From: Candidatus Flexicrinis proximus
Lineage (GTDB): Bacteria; Chloroflexota; Anaerolineae; Aggregatilineales; Phototrophicaceae
DNA length: 64,000 bases
NCBI GenBank assembly: GCA_016712885.1
Contig: JADJQF010000002.1
Location: 496,001-560,000 of the forward strand
Direction: 5' to 3'
Both the position numbers and the translations under genes were made by a program. Positions 34,021 to 42,233 of the stretch are shown here, one piece after another. How positions within the stretch are numbered: the stretch's first letter is position 1; each line of letters starts with the position of its first letter. The notes under the pieces are model-generated. The model worked only from the letters and a program-made list of their open reading frames with translations. It was not told where the DNA came from and ran no database searches.

Positions 34021-35541
34021 TTACATCAAGCCGCGCTCGGCAAACTCAATTGCTGCCGACGTTGCACGTGCCTTGTTGATGGACTCGATATATTCGCGGG
34101 TCGGGTCACTGTCGGCGACGATCCCCGCCCCGGCCTGAATGTAGGCCGTATCGCCCTGCAGCAGCACTGAACGGATGGTGATGCACATATCCATAGACCC
34201 ATCATAGCTGAAATAGCCGACTGCCCCGCCGTAGGGGCCGCGCCGCGTCCCTTCCAGTTCCTCGATAATCTCCATTGCGCGAACCTTGGGGGCTCCGCTC
34301 AGCGTTCCCGCAGGAAAGACGGCGCGCAGGAGGTCGAAGGCGTCCATGTCGGCCCGGACGCTGCCTTCCACCTGGCTCACAATATGCATAACGTGGCTAT
34401 AGCGCTCGACCTGCATCATCTCAGTGACTTTGACCGTACCGTACTCCGACACGCGACCGATGTCGTTCCGCCCAAGATCGACCAGCATGACATGCTCGGC
34501 GATTTCTTTGGGGTCGGCCATCAGTTCCTGTGCAAAACACTCGTCTTCCTCGACAGTCGAGCCGCGCGGCCGGGTTCCTGCAATGGGACGGGTAGTCCCG
34601 ATGCCGTCCTCAAGGCGGACGAGCATCTCAGGAGACGCGCCCATAAGCGTGAAGTCACTTCCGAAGTCGAGATAAAACATGTAGGGAGAGGGGTTGAGCG
34701 CACGCAAGGCCCGGTAGATCATGATCGGTGTGGCGCTGGTCTGCTGCTTAAAGCGCTGCGAAAGCACGATCTGGAAGGCATCGCCCGCCGCGATGTACTC
34801 TTTGGCGGCCAGGACATTTGCTTCGAACTGCTGTTGGGACATGGTAGATACGGGCTTAGACGGGGTGCTGCCGTTTTCCATCGGGAACGCAGGCACGGCC
34901 TTGCCAAGCGCGACAACGATCTGGTCAATGCGCCGAATGGCATCCTGATAACCGGCATCGGGATTGCCATTGTTATACGCGTTTGCCAACACCGTAATCG
35001 TGCGTTTGGCATGGTCGAAAATCACCAGCGTGTCCGGCATCATGAAGCCGACTTCGGGAAAGTCGATTTCAGTTTTCGCAGTGTCGGGAAGGCGCTCAAA
35101 GTAGCGAACCGCGTCGTAGCTGACGAAACCCACGGCGCCGCCAACCAGACGCGGCAAGCCGGGGATTGTCACGGGAGTCACCCGCTTGAATTCGCTCTTT
35201 ACGGCGTCGAGCGGATCTTCGCCTGCTTCGAGCGGCCGAGTGGTGGTCACGCCCGCTACGGTACGCGAGACAATGCCGTTCTTGACGTAGAGTACGCTCC
35301 GAGGATTGACGCCGAGGAATGAGTAGCGACCGACCTGCTCACCGCCTTCCACGCTCTCCAGAAGAAATGACGGCAGGTTTGCCTGGTGGAGCTTGAGATA
35401 GACGGAGACCGGGGTTTCGAGGTCAGCCAGCAGGCGCCGGTAGACCGGAACCATGTCGCCGCGTTCGAAGTACTTGAGCACGGCATCGCGGCCAGGCGTG
35501 ATGTCGGTGCGCTCGCGGGATAAAGTCGGTGCAAATGCCAT
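34021..35541 (-). CDS. trpE: Anthranilate synthase component I
   Basis: A 506-residue chorismate-binding enzyme. The regulatory LLESVEGGEQVGRYSF segment near the N terminus is the tryptophan feedback site of TrpE. The catalytic part shows SPYMFYLDFG, PEMLVRLEDG, TRPIAGTRPRGST, LVDLGRNDIGRVSEYG and the C-terminal QAGAGIVADSDP. It makes anthranilate from chorismate with ammonia from TrpG. ATG 35541 is chosen because AGGGGG lies just upstream; an in-frame ATG 15 bases earlier lacks such a site. Confidence 0.94.
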   Translation of the reverse strand: MAFAPTLSRERTDITPGRDAVLKYFERGDMVPVYRRLLADLETPVSVYLKLHQANLPSFLLESVEGGEQVGRYSFLGVNPRSVLYVKNGIVSRTVAGVTTTRPLEAGEDPLDAVKSEFKRVTPVTIPGLPRLVGGAVGFVSYDAVRYFERLPDTAKTEIDFPEVGFMMPDTLVIFDHAKRTITVLANAYNNGNPDAGYQDAIRRIDQIVVALGKAVPAFPMENGSTPSKPVSTMSQQQFEANVLAAKEYIAAGDAFQIVLSQRFKQQTSATPIMIYRALRALNPSPYMFYLDFGSDFTLMGASPEMLVRLEDGIGTTRPIAGTRPRGSTVEEDECFAQELMADPKEIAEHVMLVDLGRNDIGRVSEYGTVKVTEMMQVERYSHVMHIVSQVEGSVRADMDAFDLLRAVFPAGTLSGAPKVRAMEIIEELEGTRRGPYGGAVGYFSYDGSMDMCITIRSVLLQGDTAYIQAGAGIVADSDPTREYIESINKARATSAAIEFAERGLM

Positions 35542-35565
35542 CAGCCACCCCCTCATACAACCAAC

Positions 35566-35848
35566 AAAAAACCCTGTACGTCATCAAGGACGAGACAGGG
35601 TTCCCGCGGTGCCACCTTGCTTCCTGTGAAAATATCACAGGCGCTTTGCCGTACAGGTTCCCACCGATACGGTGCGCCGAGATAACGGGGCGCTGCCGGA
35701 GAAGACTACTGACGAAGGGGTTCGTCTTCTCGACTCCTCGGGCCATTCTGCGCTGCCGACCGCATCGCCTCGCACCTACCGGCGACTCTCTGAAACGGCG
35801 AATCAGCGCATACTTGTCCGACTCAACGTCGATACAGATATGAGGTTG
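35566..35848 (-). ncRNA. T-box leader, tryptophan specific, with terminator
   Basis: On the - strand, Stem I opens with AGTA (35814-35811), then TGCGCTG pairs perfectly with CAGCGCA (35755-35749), directly followed by GAA-TGG. The TGG at 35745-35743 is the specifier (Trp). The T-box AAGGTGGCACCGCG is at 35618-35605; its UGGC bulge would pair with an acceptor end GCCA, fitting the G73 discriminator of bacterial tRNA-Trp. A terminator follows: AACCCTGT (35602-35595) pairs with ACAGGGTT (35577-35570) and runs into U6. Uncharged tRNA-Trp would stabilise the antiterminator and allow trpE and the genes behind it to be transcribed. Confidence 0.95.
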
Positions 35849-35853
35849 AATGC

Positions 35854-35882
35854 AGGATAACCCGACGCCGGGAGTTTGTCAA
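35854..35882 (-). promoter_or_regulatory. Promoter of the trp operon
   Basis: A perfect TTGACA (35882-35877), a 17-base spacer and TATCCT (35859-35854) on the - strand. Transcription should start near 35848, at the 5' edge of the T-box leader. Confidence 0.8.
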
Positions 35883-35939
35883 CAAATCCGGGCATCGGGG
35901 TTTTCGGCAAAACGCACGAATAGTGAGATAACCAGCAAC

Positions 35940-35966
35940 AAAAACGCCGCCGGAGGGCCGGCGGCG
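35940..35966 (-). terminator. Intrinsic terminator of the BTAD regulator gene
   Basis: On the - strand, CGCCGCCGG and CCGGCGGCG form a perfect 9-bp GC-rich stem with a 4-base loop, followed by five U. It lies 28 bases after the stop of the regulator gene and insulates it from the trp promoter. Confidence 0.9.
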
Positions 35967-35993
35967 AATGGGCTAAAGCGAGACTTACGGCGC

Positions 35994-37298
35994 TTAAGAG
36001 CGGCTCTTGATCTGTTCAAGCAGTTCACGGCTATCCTTGGTGGGCTGCAAACCGCCCGCCTGTTCCAGCACCTGCTTCATCACGTCATACTGCTGCCGCG
36101 CTTCGTGGACCATTCCAAACTGCAGGTAAAGACGGATGACATCACGATGCACATCTTCGCGCTCCGGAGCTTCGCGAGCTGCACGCGAGAGGTAGCCAAG
36201 CGCGCGGTTAAGCTCGTTCTTGCGGAGGTGAATGCGGCCCATGCCGGTCAGCGCCACTGCATACAGGCGGCGCAGTTCTTCGCGGCGCTCGTTCGCCCAC
36301 GGCATATTGACAGTCTGGAGGAACGGCGCACGGTACAGGTCAACAGCCCGGCTGTAGAGCGCCAATTCGCGCTTGTCGTCCGAGGCCACCAGTGCCTGCT
36401 GAACGGCTTCCTGGAACTCGTGAACATCGTAGTGGCGGACAATGCGGTCACTGGCAATATAGAAGCCGCTGGTATATTGCGTGAGTTCGTACTCGTTACC
36501 ATCATCGATACGATGCGTAACGCGCTCGTTAACCTTACGCTTCGTTACATGGTAGACGTTAGTGGCGTCCTTGACATTCAGGTCGGGCCAGAAGGCGCTG
36601 AAGATTTCATCTCTGGTGACGAGTGGGCGATCGATCAGGAAGAAAGTCAGTGTACGTGGGAGAGTGCCTTCCCAGGTCGTAATCGGCTTCCCATTCAGCA
36701 ATACTGTGCCCCGTCCGAGGGCATAGCACTCCAGCTGCGGCTTAGTGGGGTCTTCGGAGGTGTAAACGACATTGTTGCGTCGAGTTTCCACACCGAGGAT
36801 CACCGCCTCCCCTGCCGATACAAACGAGTCCCACGGATGGCGCGAGAGTACGCGCGCGCTCACGACCAACTGAACATGTTTCGGCAGGGCTTTCACAAAC
36901 GCGGAAGCCCATTGTGCAAACTCATCTTCGTAGGTCACCCGATCCACGTCGTCGAGGTAAAGGATGACCGGATCCGAACTCACTTTACCGAGGTCAGCCG
37001 CGAGAGCGGCACCAATCTGCGCCGGTTTGCGATCCTTGAGGGCCGAAAGCGTTTCGCTGCCGAACTTCTTGCCGAGAATGGTGCGGTATTCGGTAACCAG
37101 GCCTTCGATCCAGTCCACAAGATTACTGGAATCCTGCGTTACACGGTAGTAGAGTAGTCCGTCTCGCGCTTTATCGAGGTAGGCCGAGAGAAACAAAGTT
37201 TTCAGGTTAGACCAGGGATAAATCAGTACTACGCGCTTTCCCTGCGTTTTTTGTAAGAACAACTCGCGTGAGAATGAAGGCGCTGCGAAATTGAGCAT
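35994..37298 (-). CDS. BTAD-type transcriptional regulator with degenerate ATPase domain
   Basis: A 434-residue protein. The N-terminal half resembles the STAND/MalT-type ATPase module: VVLIYPWSNLKTLFLSA at the P-loop position keeps Lys-Thr but lacks the glycines, and VILYLDDVDRV looks like an intact Walker B. Residues about 205-275 form an OmpR-like winged helix (LARGRGTVLLNGKPI-like region, DEIFSAFWPDLN, NVYHVTKRKVNERV). About 300 to the end is a helical BTAD/TPR region. It is a likely DNA-binding activator whose signal is unknown. ATG 37298 follows GGAG; it is divergent from the ligase-like gene. Confidence 0.75.
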   Translation of the reverse strand: MLNFAAPSFSRELFLQKTQGKRVVLIYPWSNLKTLFLSAYLDKARDGLLYYRVTQDSSNLVDWIEGLVTEYRTILGKKFGSETLSALKDRKPAQIGAALAADLGKVSSDPVILYLDDVDRVTYEDEFAQWASAFVKALPKHVQLVVSARVLSRHPWDSFVSAGEAVILGVETRRNNVVYTSEDPTKPQLECYALGRGTVLLNGKPITTWEGTLPRTLTFFLIDRPLVTRDEIFSAFWPDLNVKDATNVYHVTKRKVNERVTHRIDDGNEYELTQYTSGFYIASDRIVRHYDVHEFQEAVQQALVASDDKRELALYSRAVDLYRAPFLQTVNMPWANERREELRRLYAVALTGMGRIHLRKNELNRALGYLSRAAREAPEREDVHRDVIRLYLQFGMVHEARQQYDVMKQVLEQAGGLQPTKDSRELLEQIKSRS

Positions 37299-37352
37299 CT
37301 TGAGGATCTCCAAGGAGAGGTGGGAGGGAAGGATTATAAGGCAGGATCACTC

Positions 37353-37395
37353 AATGAAACTATTTTCATTATAATACGATATTTGTGGATTACAA
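37353..37395 (-). promoter_or_regulatory. Promoter and palindromic operator candidate for the BTAD regulator
   Basis: On the - strand, TTGTAA (37395-37390), 16 bases and TATAAT (37373-37368) make a good promoter in an unusually AT-rich patch. A perfect inverted repeat, AATGAAA and TTTCATT with a 4-base spacer, covers 37353-37370, at the -10 and start region. Such a site suggests repression or autoregulation. The rest of the 37299-37534 gap shows no gene. Confidence 0.5.
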
Positions 37396-37534
37396 ATTTA
37401 AGTTTAGTAGATATTCACATTCTTACTTGATTTCAGGTGTTGCATGCGAAGACCAGTCTTTCTGGTGCAGAGTCGCAGTCCCGCTGGCAACACACGGAAA
37501 TGTCGATGTGGTACTAGGGTACTTGTAAGGGAAT

Positions 37535-38785
37535 ATGCGTCGGATCGAGTTTATCTTATTATGGGCATTTATCGCAACCCTGTGGCTTGCCAGCCCTGAG
37601 CGAGACAGATGGGCCTTCTTGTTGCTGCCCGCCGGTTGGGTGCTGGTTACCCATGCCCTGGCTGATCGCAAACTCTATGGACACTCGCGTTTCTCGTTAG
37701 CATTGGCGGCGCTCCTGGGCCTGTACATGATAAGTATTTACACATCTCCCTACCCCACCCGCGGGTGGGTACTGCTCTTCCGTCCCGTGGCCGGCGTCTG
37801 GATATTCGCAGTATGGGTCGAGACGCTGCAACGCCCAAGAGGCAATCATTGGGCGAAATTCGCTGCCGGAGCATTAACTGCGCTGATACTGGTCATGGGA
37901 TTGTCGGCGATTCAATGGACAGGTAAAGCTGCGAATTTTACGGCAGTTACGGATTTGCTGCCGGACTGGCGCGGCTTCTTCTGGTGGAACGGCGGGTTTA
38001 ACGTGAATGAGTGGAGCGGCGCCGTAACCTGGGTGCTGCCCGCAATCCTCGGCATCGGCGCGGGACTGCATGGTTATTGGCGTTGGCGGACTGCCGCGCT
38101 GCTTGCCGGAGCGGCACTGGGGACACTGCTATTCATGGGACAGAGCCTTTCAGGACTGCTTGGCGTAGCGGCTGGGACGGCGCTCCTGGTCGTGCCCATG
38201 CGGTGGAAGCATTACGCTTTGATTGGGGCCGGGACTGCGCTGCTCATCGCGAATGCAGCAGTGCTGGCGCTGCCGCGACAGAGCGCTGACCTGCTGGCGC
38301 TTGTGTCGGGCCAACCGGGAGACCGGAGCCTGGCGCATCGCGCAGTGATGTGGGAGCGCGCGCAGGACATGATCGTCGATCACCCGTGGGCCGGTGTCGG
38401 AATCGCCAACTACCGCCAGCTTCGGGCAATTTATGCCGTACCGGGGTTCGAGTCGGACCCCCTCCCTCACCCCCATAATGAGGCGCTGCAATTCGGCACC
38501 GATCTGGGGATTCCAGGGCTATTGGTTTACGGCTGGCTGGCGCTGATCGTCGGGCAATGCGCGCGCAACATTCAGATGCGCGGCACAGCAGTGGAAAAGG
38601 CGGCAGCTTTTGCGCTGATTGCCGGATTGTTCGCCCATGCTGTGTTCGGCCTGACGGATGCCATTCCGATCTGGGACCGCTTCGCGTTCATCTCGTGGTG
38701 GGTGCTTGGACTGCTTGCCGGATTTGACCGGAGAGTCAGCGAGCGGGAATCCGCGCTTCGGCGAGATACGCTGCAGTCTGCGTAA
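37535..38785 (+). CDS. O-antigen ligase/polymerase-like membrane protein
   Basis: A 416-residue polytopic protein with about ten to twelve membrane segments. A large outward loop before the C-terminal helices contains HRAVMWERAQDMIVDHPWAG and, shortly after, PHPHNEALQFGTDLGIPGLL. This is the Wzy_C/WaaL signature with the histidine used by O-antigen ligases. It likely joins or polymerises lipid-linked glycans, matching the glycosyltransferases at the left end of the window. Its last 50 bases overlap the convergent gene on the other strand. Confidence 0.8.
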   Translation: MRRIEFILLWAFIATLWLASPERDRWAFLLLPAGWVLVTHALADRKLYGHSRFSLALAALLGLYMISIYTSPYPTRGWVLLFRPVAGVWIFAVWVETLQRPRGNHWAKFAAGALTALILVMGLSAIQWTGKAANFTAVTDLLPDWRGFFWWNGGFNVNEWSGAVTWVLPAILGIGAGLHGYWRWRTAALLAGAALGTLLFMGQSLSGLLGVAAGTALLVVPMRWKHYALIGAGTALLIANAAVLALPRQSADLLALVSGQPGDRSLAHRAVMWERAQDMIVDHPWAGVGIANYRQLRAIYAVPGFESDPLPHPHNEALQFGTDLGIPGLLVYGWLALIVGQCARNIQMRGTAVEKAAAFALIAGLFAHAVFGLTDAIPIWDRFAFISWWVLGLLAGFDRRVSERESALRRDTLQSA

Positions 38786-39497
38786 GTGCGTGGCTGTACA
38801 TGTCGGCTTCGGTCGACGCCAGAACCTGCTGTGGAATGAACTGCCAGAGCGCCGCGTCCATTTCAGACGGGTTATCGAGTAGCGCGCGAAGCTGCTCCGG
38901 CGTACGGTTGGCGCGTGCGCCGAAAATCTCGAGGGTTTGACTGTGGCCGCCGGGTCTTATCTGATCCGCAACCAGGTCTCGCCAGTTCGATAGCGAGGCA
39001 TCAGAGAGGAAGTGCGTCCAGCCATGCGGTTCGGCTGCCGCCAGAGACTCCGCCTGCCAGGGGGCTAACTGACGTTCGTCGCGCTCGTCCATGTGAATCA
39101 GGATGACATGGAGCATGACCCAACGATGACTGCGGGTCGCCCAATCGCGCACCAGAAACTGTGGCCCGACCATCTGGCGCGACCAGATTTCATCCATCGA
39201 GAGATGCGCGACATAGCCCGCCACAAACGCAGTATGCGCCTCGTCATGCGGCTCCCACAGCGAGGGGTTATGCTGGAGCATGACCTCCCACGGCATGCGC
39301 TCGTCCATGTCCTGAGCATAATCGTAGAAATGCGTGGCAGCACGAGGAGAGCCAGACTCGTTGCGCGCGTCCGCGGCGACGTTGCCCAGCAAAAACGCCC
39401 CTAATTCGCGCCGGAACAGCTCACGGTGTTCCAGCGCGAGGGACGGATCATCCAAAAGTCGCTGAGCGACAGCGAGGTGTGTGAAGGGAGTCGGCAT
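38736..39497 (-). CDS. Zinc-dependent phospholipase C-like protein
   Basis: A 253-residue helical protein beginning MPTPFTHLAVAQRLL. Histidines and acidic residues are spread as in the zinc-dependent phospholipase C-like family: FLLGNVAADAR, THFYDYAQDMDERMPWE, AHTAFVAGYVAHLSMDEIW and LHVILIHMDERDE. No signal peptide is visible, so a cytoplasmic place is likely. The substrate is unknown. The gene ends inside the 3' end of the opposing ligase-like gene. Confidence 0.65.
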   Translation of the reverse strand: MPTPFTHLAVAQRLLDDPSLALEHRELFRRELGAFLLGNVAADARNESGSPRAATHFYDYAQDMDERMPWEVMLQHNPSLWEPHDEAHTAFVAGYVAHLSMDEIWSRQMVGPQFLVRDWATRSHRWVMLHVILIHMDERDERQLAPWQAESLAAAEPHGWTHFLSDASLSNWRDLVADQIRPGGHSQTLEIFGARANRTPEQLRALLDNPSEMDAALWQFIPQQVLASTEADMYSHALTQTAAYLAEARIPAR

Positions 39498-39509
39498 GGA
39501 TCAATTGTA

Positions 39510-42128
39510 TCACGCGAAAGCCGGAAGTAGCACGAGCTGTCCGCTCAGATTTACCGCCCACAACGGCAGCCAGCCCACGCCAAACATCTCCAGATAGATG
39601 TCCTTCTTGAGCGGCGAAATCGGGTATTCCTGAGTCTGGCTGACGATGGCCGACCACTTTTCGCTGACCGCTCTGAGTGCTTCCTCAAATTCAGCGGCGA
39701 GGTCCGCCTGCTGACGCTCGATATCGCCGATAACGAATTCGCTTTCATTCAGCCGTTCGCTGGTTTGACCTGAATAACGGGAAACGCGGCTCATGCGCGA
39801 TGCGGTATGCCCTACCCGGCCGCGGACAAAGCCGAGCACGCTCTCGATCCCGGTAAACATCTCATCGCGGCGCCGCGCAGCCAGTTCTTTTTCCTCACGC
39901 CTGCGCTCCAACTGCTTGCGCTGCTTGCGCTCGTCGAGGCGAGCCATTGCGGTACCGAATTTCTGGTTGACCTTATCAATCTCCGCATCGCGGGATTCAC
40001 GGGCAACCTGGCGCATACGCGCCTCAAATTCAGCCATGTCCTCGTCGGGATTGGCGAACACTTTCAAGGCGGGATTCATGGGGACAACCAGGCGCATAGT
40101 CCCGTAAAGCATATCGACGAAGTCACGTTTTATGTCCGACATCCGCTTGTTGTCGGCAAGTCCGGGTGCAAGTTCTCCGAAGATCGCATTAGCGTCCTGC
40201 GGTTCAAGGAGCAGCTGCGTGGGATTCACCGGTTCGGTGGCGTGCTGCTCCCACTGGATCAGGCCGGCGCGCTCGAAGTCAGAAACGAGATAGGCATACT
40301 GCCGCCCGCTGTAGACATTGGCGCGCTTGTCGGAAAAACGGATCGAGGCCTGCGCCGCCAGATACGGCTGATAGGCCAGGTATGGCTGACCCATGACCTG
40401 TACACGCGCGCCAATGCGCTGCTCATGTGACGTGACCGCCTGTTGAGCCGCAACGGTGACTGGGTAGAAGTACTGCGCTGTCGTGCCGGCAAGCGGCGCG
40501 CGTACCATGTTGAAGCCGGGGATCGGGCTGGCTGCAGCCTGCTGCGCGACGGGCATCGGCGAAGCTGCTGCCGCGTAGTTTTGCGGCGGCGCCGACTGTG
40601 CGCCGAAACTCGGGGTATTGGGCGTCATTCCCGGGGGCGGAGGCATTGCACTTCGGCCGGTGGGGGGGGCGAAGTGGGGCCGAGGCGAGACTGGTATCGG
40701 CGAGGCAGGAGCCTGCTGCTTCTGCGGCTGCATGAGGATCTGTACCTGCTGACGGGTCAGCGGCCCACGCAGATAGCTCATGGCCCAGCGGCTGTGCACC
40801 ATTACGGCGCCGTCGCTGTCGTGGACGTTACGCATGACGAATACACGCGGCGGGATGGCGGCGATCAGTTGTTCGACCTCGCGCATGTCGAGGCCGCCTT
40901 CGCTCAACGCCTGCAATCCGGAGCGCACCCGATCACGATCCTGTTCGGACTGCAGACGCCCGATAAACCACGTCCCGGCGTTGGTCAGCCCTTTGTAGTC
41001 GAGGTCGCCGGGGTTCTGGGTCGAAAGGATCAGGCCGAGACCGTAGGCACGCGCCTGCTTGAGGAGGGTCATCAAGGGCGCCTTGGTCGGGGGGTTCTTA
41101 GGATACGGCGGGAAATAGCCGTAAAGCTCATCAATGTAAAGCAGCGCACGCAGGCTGGTCGTACCACTCTGCTGACGCATCCAGCCGATGATCGATTCCA
41201 GGATGAGCGTCATGATGAACATGCGCTCGGCTTCCGGCAGGTGGGCGAGGTAAAAGACGGTTACGCGTGGGCGGCCATTGGGCTGATAGAGCAGGCGCTG
41301 GATCTCCAGCGGATCGCCACTGGTCCAGGACTTGAAGGAAGGAGCAGCGATAATGTTATTGAGCGCCATCGCCAGTTTGCCGCGTTTGCGATCGTCGATA
41401 GCCTGTTCAACGGTTAGTGCGCCAAGCATGTTAAACGGTGGATTCTTTACCTGAGTGATGAGGTCAAGCATCGAGACGTCGCGGTGCTGCTGCCAATTGA
41501 ATTCGAAGATATTGGCGATTAAGACGTGTTCGATGTCCTTGACCGGCTCGGCGTTTACGCCAATCAGGGCCAGGAGCGCGGTCGTCACGGCATTGATTTT
41601 CTCACGCAGGAATTCCTCATTGCCCGCCCAGCCTTCGCGCGGGGCTGCCAGCGAAGCCAGAATACTGATCGGCAGGCCGGCATCGGAGCCGGGGGTATAA
41701 ATGCTGTAACGGGCAGCCTTCCGGAGCCAGCGAACACGGTCCGGCACAATCCCCCAGTCCGACAGCCCGGATTTCCAGCGGCGCGCTTCGTCGGAGGCAA
41801 ACTGCTGGACACTCATATTGGCTCGCCGGGCGTCGTCGACATTCACCCACGGCTCGAACTCAGCCTGATTCATGTCGGGGAACGAGAGGAGAAGGTTGGT
41901 GATATCGCCTTTGGGATCGATGATTATCGCAGGCAGGTCATCAAGGATTGCCTCTTCGAGCATGGTGATACACAGGCCGGTCTTGCCGCTGCCGGTCATG
42001 CCCAGCACAACCGCATGCGTGGTCAGGTCGCGGCTGTCGTAGTAGACGACGTCATCGGTCAGTTCATTGGCCTGCGGGTCATAGCGGCGACCCATGTAGA
42101 ACGTAGTCGGGGCTTCGATGAATTTCAT
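39510..42128 (-). CDS. HerA/FtsK-like ATPase (DUF87-type) with long C-terminal coiled coil
   Basis: An 872-residue protein. It opens MKFIEAPTTFYMGRRYDP, with Walker A VVLGMTGSGKTGLCITMLEE (about 41-60), IIIDPKGDITNLLLSFPD, a Walker B-like LRALLYIDELYGYFPPYP, and LILSTQNPGDLDYKGL (sensor region). A Pro/Ala/Gln-rich linker occupies about 475-560. A charged coiled coil lies near 730-780. The ATPase core is like HerA helicases and type IV coupling proteins that move DNA or protein, but no NurA nuclease gene is near. The start is ATG 42128; an in-frame TTG lies 18 bases upstream. Confidence 0.8.
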   Translation of the reverse strand: MKFIEAPTTFYMGRRYDPQANELTDDVVYYDSRDLTTHAVVLGMTGSGKTGLCITMLEEAILDDLPAIIIDPKGDITNLLLSFPDMNQAEFEPWVNVDDARRANMSVQQFASDEARRWKSGLSDWGIVPDRVRWLRKAARYSIYTPGSDAGLPISILASLAAPREGWAGNEEFLREKINAVTTALLALIGVNAEPVKDIEHVLIANIFEFNWQQHRDVSMLDLITQVKNPPFNMLGALTVEQAIDDRKRGKLAMALNNIIAAPSFKSWTSGDPLEIQRLLYQPNGRPRVTVFYLAHLPEAERMFIMTLILESIIGWMRQQSGTTSLRALLYIDELYGYFPPYPKNPPTKAPLMTLLKQARAYGLGLILSTQNPGDLDYKGLTNAGTWFIGRLQSEQDRDRVRSGLQALSEGGLDMREVEQLIAAIPPRVFVMRNVHDSDGAVMVHSRWAMSYLRGPLTRQQVQILMQPQKQQAPASPIPVSPRPHFAPPTGRSAMPPPPGMTPNTPSFGAQSAPPQNYAAAASPMPVAQQAAASPIPGFNMVRAPLAGTTAQYFYPVTVAAQQAVTSHEQRIGARVQVMGQPYLAYQPYLAAQASIRFSDKRANVYSGRQYAYLVSDFERAGLIQWEQHATEPVNPTQLLLEPQDANAIFGELAPGLADNKRMSDIKRDFVDMLYGTMRLVVPMNPALKVFANPDEDMAEFEARMRQVARESRDAEIDKVNQKFGTAMARLDERKQRKQLERRREEKELAARRRDEMFTGIESVLGFVRGRVGHTASRMSRVSRYSGQTSERLNESEFVIGDIERQQADLAAEFEEALRAVSEKWSAIVSQTQEYPISPLKKDIYLEMFGVGWLPLWAVNLSGQLVLLPAFA

Positions 42129-42168
42129 GAGAGACACTTTCGACAATCAGATGTGCGTTCTCAGCCAA

Positions 42169-42174
42169 TTATAG
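42169..42174 (-). promoter_or_regulatory. -10 element before the HerA-like gene
   Basis: A perfect TATAAT on the - strand in the 105-base gap between the CPBP-like gene and the HerA-like gene, about 41 bases before the ATG. No good -35 is seen. Confidence 0.4.
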
Positions 42175-42233
42175 CGCATACGTTCGGTTTTTGTGCATGA
42201 CGGGCAAGCATTGCATCGGCAGTTGTTCCGCCG

